Assembly (NCBI GenBank): GCA_963756365.1
Contig: CAVWNF010000003.1
Span: 1,178,001-1,242,000, forward strand
Direction: 5' to 3'
DNA: 64,000 bases
Source of the DNA: WHTI01 sp963756365
GTDB lineage: Bacteria > Actinomycetota > CADDZG01 > WHSQ01
In this document: in pieces, positions 61,356 through 64,000 of the stretch
Numbering within the stretch: position 1 is the first letter of the stretch
How the letters are laid out: each line of letters starts with the position of its first letter
Translations under genes and position numbers: made by a program
Notes under the pieces: generated by a model
Told to the model about the DNA's origin: nothing
Seen by the model: only the letters and a program-made list of their open reading frames with translations
The model's database searches: none

Positions 61356-61904
61356 ATGCTCAGGTCCAACTCGATCAAGGTCGGTGCGGTCGCCGTTCTC
61401 GCTGCTCTTTCGTTCAGCGCGTGTGGAGGCGGAGGAGCTGACAAGGTCGAGCCAGCGACCTACGTGACCTCGATATGCACCTCGGTCGGCGAATGGGTCA
61501 CTGTGATCCAGGAGAAGGCTGGAGCGCTCGGTTCCGCACTCACCGGGGAGGCATCTCAGGCGAAGGAGCAACTCGATTCGTTCCTGGGGGACACCGTCAC
61601 CGAGACCGAAACGCTGCTCGAGGCCCTTGCTGAGGCCGGGGTCCCGGATGTCGACGGGGGAGAGGAACTCGCCCAGGATCTGATCGACACGTTCGAAGCT
61701 GCCAAAGAGGCACTCCAGGATGGCAAGGACCAGGTCGCTGACCTACCGGAAGACGACCCCGAAGCGTTCGCTCAGCAGGCCCAGACCATCGGTACGGACA
61801 TCCAGACCGCGCTCACGAGCCTCGGCACCACGCTCGACGAGGCCCCCGAGGCACTGACGAAGGCAGCGGCCGACGAGCCCAAGTGCCAAACGGTTGGCGG
61901 CTAG
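61356..61904 (+). CDS. Lipoprotein of unknown function
   Basis: ATG 61356 follows AGGGGG by about seven bases; an upstream ORF start at 61317 is not needed. The 182 residues start with a lipoprotein signal (IKVGAVAVLAALSFSACGGG, lipid Cys in SAC). The mature protein is helical and acidic (SVGEWVTVIQEKAGALGSAL, AKEQLDSFLGDTVTETETLL, QQAQTIGTDIQTALTSLGTT) with two further Cys (TSICTS, PKCQTVGG). This helical-hairpin type is common in actinobacterial lipoproteins of unknown role. The end overlaps the convergent DUF2277 gene by four bases. Confidence 0.75.
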   Translation: MLRSNSIKVGAVAVLAALSFSACGGGGADKVEPATYVTSICTSVGEWVTVIQEKAGALGSALTGEASQAKEQLDSFLGDTVTETETLLEALAEAGVPDVDGGEELAQDLIDTFEAAKEALQDGKDQVADLPEDDPEAFAQQAQTIGTDIQTALTSLGTTLDEAPEALTKAAADEPKCQTVGG

Positions 61905-62119
61905 GACGCTCGTACTTGGTGCGGGGGAGCCAGCGAGTCGAGCAGCACGCGTGACGCAGCAGTGATCTCGGCAACCGCCTGATCGAAGGCTGCCTCGTTC
62001 CGCTGTGATGGCTTCCTGAACCCGGAGATCTTCCGCACGAACTGGAGGGCGGCGGCCTCGACGTCTTCTTGGGGGACGGGGTTCTCGTAATCGCGTAGCG
62101 TCTTGATGCTTCGGCACAT
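61901..62119 (-). CDS. DUF2277-family protein
   Basis: ATG 62119, with GGAG seven bases upstream, gives 72 residues: MCRSIKTLRDYENPVPQEDV, then EAAALQFVRKISGFRKPSQR NEAAF, then VAEITAASRVLLDSLA. The start MCRxI and the KPSxxNEAAF block define DUF2277, a small protein of unknown function common in Actinomycetota. It ends four bases into the convergent lipoprotein gene and lies 26 bases downstream of tag, with which it may be cotranscribed. Confidence 0.85.
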   Translation of the reverse strand: MCRSIKTLRDYENPVPQEDVEAAALQFVRKISGFRKPSQRNEAAFDQAVAEITAASRVLLDSLAPPHQVRAS

Positions 62120-62145
62120 GATGGTCTCCTTTCGACCCCTCGACG

Positions 62146-62766
62146 CTAGCACCGGATCGAAGGGCGAACGAAATCGGCTCTCAGCTCGTCAACCTCCGAT
62201 CGGGCGAAGCAGGTGGCGACATGATCGTTAACGAGGCCCATCGCCTCCATGAACGAGTACACCGTCGTAGGACCCACGAAAGCCCAGCCGCGCTTCTTGA
62301 GATCCTTGCTCATGGCGATCGCCTCGGGACTCGATGTGACTTGCATCAACGACTCCATATCGATACGGGACGGGCGGGTCGCTGGATCGGGCTCGAAGGA
62401 CCATACGTACGCCGGGAGACTGCCGGCCTCTTCGATCAGCTCGATGCATCTGCGGGCGTTGTTGATCGTGGCCTCGATCTTGGCCCGGTTCCTTACGATC
62501 CCGGCGTCGCCCATCAAGCGCTCGACGCTGCGAGAGTTGAAGCGGGCCACCGCCTCGATATCGAACGAGCGGAACGCTGCACGGAAGTTCTCGCGCTTCC
62601 TCAGGATGGTGAGCCAACTCAGGCCCGCCATGAATCCCTCGAGACAGAGCTTCTCGAACAGGCGACCGTCGTCGTCCACGGGCCTGCCCCATTCGCTGTC
62701 GTGGTAATCGAGGTAGAGAGGGTCCCCGAGGCACCACCAGCAGCGTGGGAGATCGTCACCATCCAT
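62146..62766 (-). CDS. tag: 3-methyladenine DNA glycosylase I
   Basis: A 206-residue Tag enzyme: CWWCLGDPLYLDYHDSEWGR (zinc Cys, His and the substrate-pocket Trp), LFEKLCLEGFMAGLSWLTIL RKRENFR (catalytic-pocket Glu), GIVRNRAKIEATINNARRCI and RGWAFVGPTTVYSFMEAMGL VNDH. The zinc ligand set includes the late His/Cys (VNDHVATCFAR). It removes 3-methyladenine from alkylated DNA. It is divergent from the methyltransferase gene. Confidence 0.92.
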   Translation of the reverse strand: MDGDDLPRCWWCLGDPLYLDYHDSEWGRPVDDDGRLFEKLCLEGFMAGLSWLTILRKRENFRAAFRSFDIEAVARFNSRSVERLMGDAGIVRNRAKIEATINNARRCIELIEEAGSLPAYVWSFEPDPATRPSRIDMESLMQVTSSPEAIAMSKDLKKRGWAFVGPTTVYSFMEAMGLVNDHVATCFARSEVDELRADFVRPSIRC

Positions 62767-62812
62767 GCTCGTAGGTTCCCATCAACACGCCTCGGACGCT
62801 ACGCTTCGGGGC

Positions 62813-63601
62813 GTGGATCGGGGCTGGGATGAGCGATCGACGGCGACCTACCGGGAGCTAGCGGCGGTTGCGGTGCCACGCCGCAGCGAGCTGATCGCGT
62901 CGTTCCTGTCGCTGGCCCCCTTCGGGCCCAACGATTCAGCCACGGTGGTCGAGTTGGCATGCGGGGAGGGGTTCCTCGCCGCCGCGTTCCTGAAGGCCTA
63001 TCCGGGGATCTCCCTGGTTGCTCTCGATGGCTCGGCAGAGATGCGGGAGGTCACCTCCACGCGGCTCTCCCACCACGAAGGGCGGGTCGAGATCGGTAAC
63101 TTCGACCTCGACTCAGAAGACTGGCTGCACCATCTCGATGGAGCCCACCTCGTGGTGTCATCCCTAGCGATCCACCACCTCGATGATGCCGGCAAGCAGC
63201 GGCTCTTCCAGTCGGTGGCGGAGCGATTGGCCCCGGGAGGCGCCCTCTTGATAGGGGACATCGTGCATCCCGGGAGCCGCAGCGCCGAGCGCTTCTTCGG
63301 GGCTCAGTACGACGACGCGGTCAAGGACGCCTCGATGGCGATCGCCGGGGATCTCTCTCTGTGGAACACGTTCGATGGCGAGGATTGGAACCACTTCCGC
63401 ACCCCTGACCTCGAGTTCGACAAGCCGTCGATCCTCGCCGACCAGATCGGGTGGTTAACCGCGGCCGGATTCGTTGCCGACTGCTTCTGGATGTTCTCGG
63501 GGCACGCCTTGTATGGGGGCTACCTACCGCCGGTCCCAGAGGTCGAGCCGATCCCGTACGCGGATGCGCTAGAGACCGCTCGCGAGGTCCTGTCCGGATA
63601 G
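62813..63601 (+). CDS. Class I SAM-dependent methyltransferase
   Basis: GTG 62813 (VDRGWDERSTATYRELAAVA) is preferred; ATG 62765 would overlap tag. About 262 residues: SATVVELACGEGFLAAAFLK (motif I), LVALDGSAEMREV (motif II), HLVVSSLAIHHLDDAGKQRL FQSVAERLAPGGALLIGDIV (motifs IV-VI). The C-terminal half (HFRTPDLEFDKPSILADQIG WLTAAGFVADCFWMFSGHAL) is as in Tam/UbiE-like enzymes acting on small molecules. The substrate is unknown. Confidence 0.82.
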   Translation: MDRGWDERSTATYRELAAVAVPRRSELIASFLSLAPFGPNDSATVVELACGEGFLAAAFLKAYPGISLVALDGSAEMREVTSTRLSHHEGRVEIGNFDLDSEDWLHHLDGAHLVVSSLAIHHLDDAGKQRLFQSVAERLAPGGALLIGDIVHPGSRSAERFFGAQYDDAVKDASMAIAGDLSLWNTFDGEDWNHFRTPDLEFDKPSILADQIGWLTAAGFVADCFWMFSGHALYGGYLPPVPEVEPIPYADALETAREVLSG

Positions 63602-63616
63602 TCGTTCTTTCCATCC

Positions 63617-63649
63617 TTTGCACAAGCCTCGCGAACGGGCTTGGACAAA
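63617..63649. promoter_or_regulatory. Long inverted repeat upstream of the aldehyde dehydrogenase
   Basis: TTTGCACAAGCC (63617-63628) and GGCTTGGACAAA (63638-63649) are inverted repeats matching at 10 of 12 positions around a 9-base centre. They lie 100 bases before the aldehyde dehydrogenase start, in the 148-base gap after the methyltransferase. A regulator operator is likely; a weak terminator for the methyltransferase is possible. Confidence 0.45.
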
Positions 63650-63749
63650 ATGTTCTGGCCCCTGCCGTCATCCTGCTGCTACCTTCGCCGGACGGCCCGA
63701 CTCGATAGACACACGAGGAGGGTGGATCGAATCGCGAAGGGAGTCCGAG

Positions 63750-64000
63750 ATGTCTCGAACGCTCCAGAACTTCATCAACGGTGAGCACTCCGATGCCGCA
63801 TCCGGCGAAACGATGTCACTCGTCGATCCGGTCACCGGCGAAGAGTTCGCCACCGCCCCCGTTTCTGGCGACGCGGACATCGATCGCGCCGCTCAAGCAG
63901 CGCGGGACGCGTTCGAGAAGTGGCGCGACACGACCCCATCGGAGCGCGCTCTTGCATTGATCCGGATCGCGGACGCGATCGAAGAGCGGACCGATGAGTT
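63750..64000 (+). CDS. Aldehyde dehydrogenase, N-terminal part (cut by window end)
   Basis: ATG 63750 follows GAAGGGAG. The 83 visible residues (MSRTLQNFINGEHSDAASGE, LVDPVTGEEFATAPVSGDAD IDRAAQAARDAFEKWRDTTP, SERALALIRIADAIEERTDE) are a typical aldehyde dehydrogenase N-terminus with the INGEH start and the AA-x-AF-x-W block. The subfamily looks like the gamma-aminobutyraldehyde/betaine-aldehyde type. The catalytic residues lie beyond the window. Confidence 0.9.
   Translation, partial: MSRTLQNFINGEHSDAASGETMSLVDPVTGEEFATAPVSGDADIDRAAQAARDAFEKWRDTTPSERALALIRIADAIEERTDE

Noticed and set aside
1..64000. Joining the aldehyde dehydrogenase pieces at the two ends as one gene of a circular molecule
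   Set aside because: 88 C-terminal plus 83 N-terminal residues leave roughly 300 residues of the family missing, so the window cannot simply close on itself.
1..64000. CRISPR arrays, rRNA genes, insertion sequences or restriction systems
   Set aside because: No regularly spaced repeats, no conserved rRNA words and no transposase or restriction gene were seen in any region read.
1..64000. Over-representation of GATC as a meaningful genomic signal
   Set aside because: It is explained by frequent ATC isoleucine codons after codons ending in G in high-GC coding DNA; I could not count it against an expectation.

Overview
The window is high-GC DNA from a member of the Actinomycetota, probably a deep-branching, uncultivated lineage (Acidimicrobiia- or Thermoleophilia-like; this placement is inference). 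Supporting signs are the gene order recG-rsmD-coaD-DUF177-rpmF-rnc-fpg-acyP-smc-ftsY-ffh-rpsP-KH-rimM-trmD, the order uvrC-rapZ-yvcK-gap-pgk-tpi, a six-gene mce cluster, F420 genes, a DUF222/13E12 HNH protein behind an SOS box, frequent GTG/TTG starts and ATGA/GTGA overlaps.

Layout. 1-4.2 kb: end of an aldehyde dehydrogenase, an MFS transporter divergent from a class III aminotransferase, and a TetR regulator with palindromes at both control points. 4.4-7.2 kb: HU and a secreted G8/beta-helix protein resembling CEMIP/TMEM2. 7.2-20 kb: F420 genes (cofC, FrhB-like), phospholipid synthesis (plsC-gpsA), pckA, dodecin, thiL-thiD, and a group of membrane-stress-type genes. 20-35 kb: a conserved information-processing block covering DNA repair, translation, chromosome structure, SRP targeting and tRNA modification. 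35-43.4 kb: a secreted protein, then mceA-F and an M23 peptidase module. 43.5-54.6 kb: uvrC, rapZ, yvcK, lower glycolysis (gap, pgk, tpiA, apgM), a BlaI/M48 regulatory pair and secG. 54.6-58.6 kb: a peptide-binding lipoprotein, tRNA-Leu(GAG), and a decayed integrated element with a serine recombinase, a rolling-circle Rep remnant and a second recombinase fragment. 58.7-64 kb: hemolysin III, the SOS-linked HNH protein, small proteins, tag, a methyltransferase and the start of a second aldehyde dehydrogenase.

Many reading frames that should be essential and intact (pgk, gap, rapZ, yvcK, uvrC, recG, several mce genes) carry one or more single-base shifts, often in G/C runs. The shifts cluster at 1-7 kb and 37-58 kb, while 7-22 kb and 22.4-37.5 kb are clean. 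This looks like uncorrected long-read sequence error rather than decay, so I give restored gene limits and describe each break. Two apparent fusions (MceC-MceD and RapZ-YvcK) disappear when the frame is corrected.

The points most worth following up are an SMC protein with no recognisable hinge, the mce operon ending in an M23 peptidase, the CEMIP/TMEM2-like protein, an acylphosphatase and an Fpg homologue lacking key residues, the absence of whiA from its usual place, and the tRNA-Leu-associated element.
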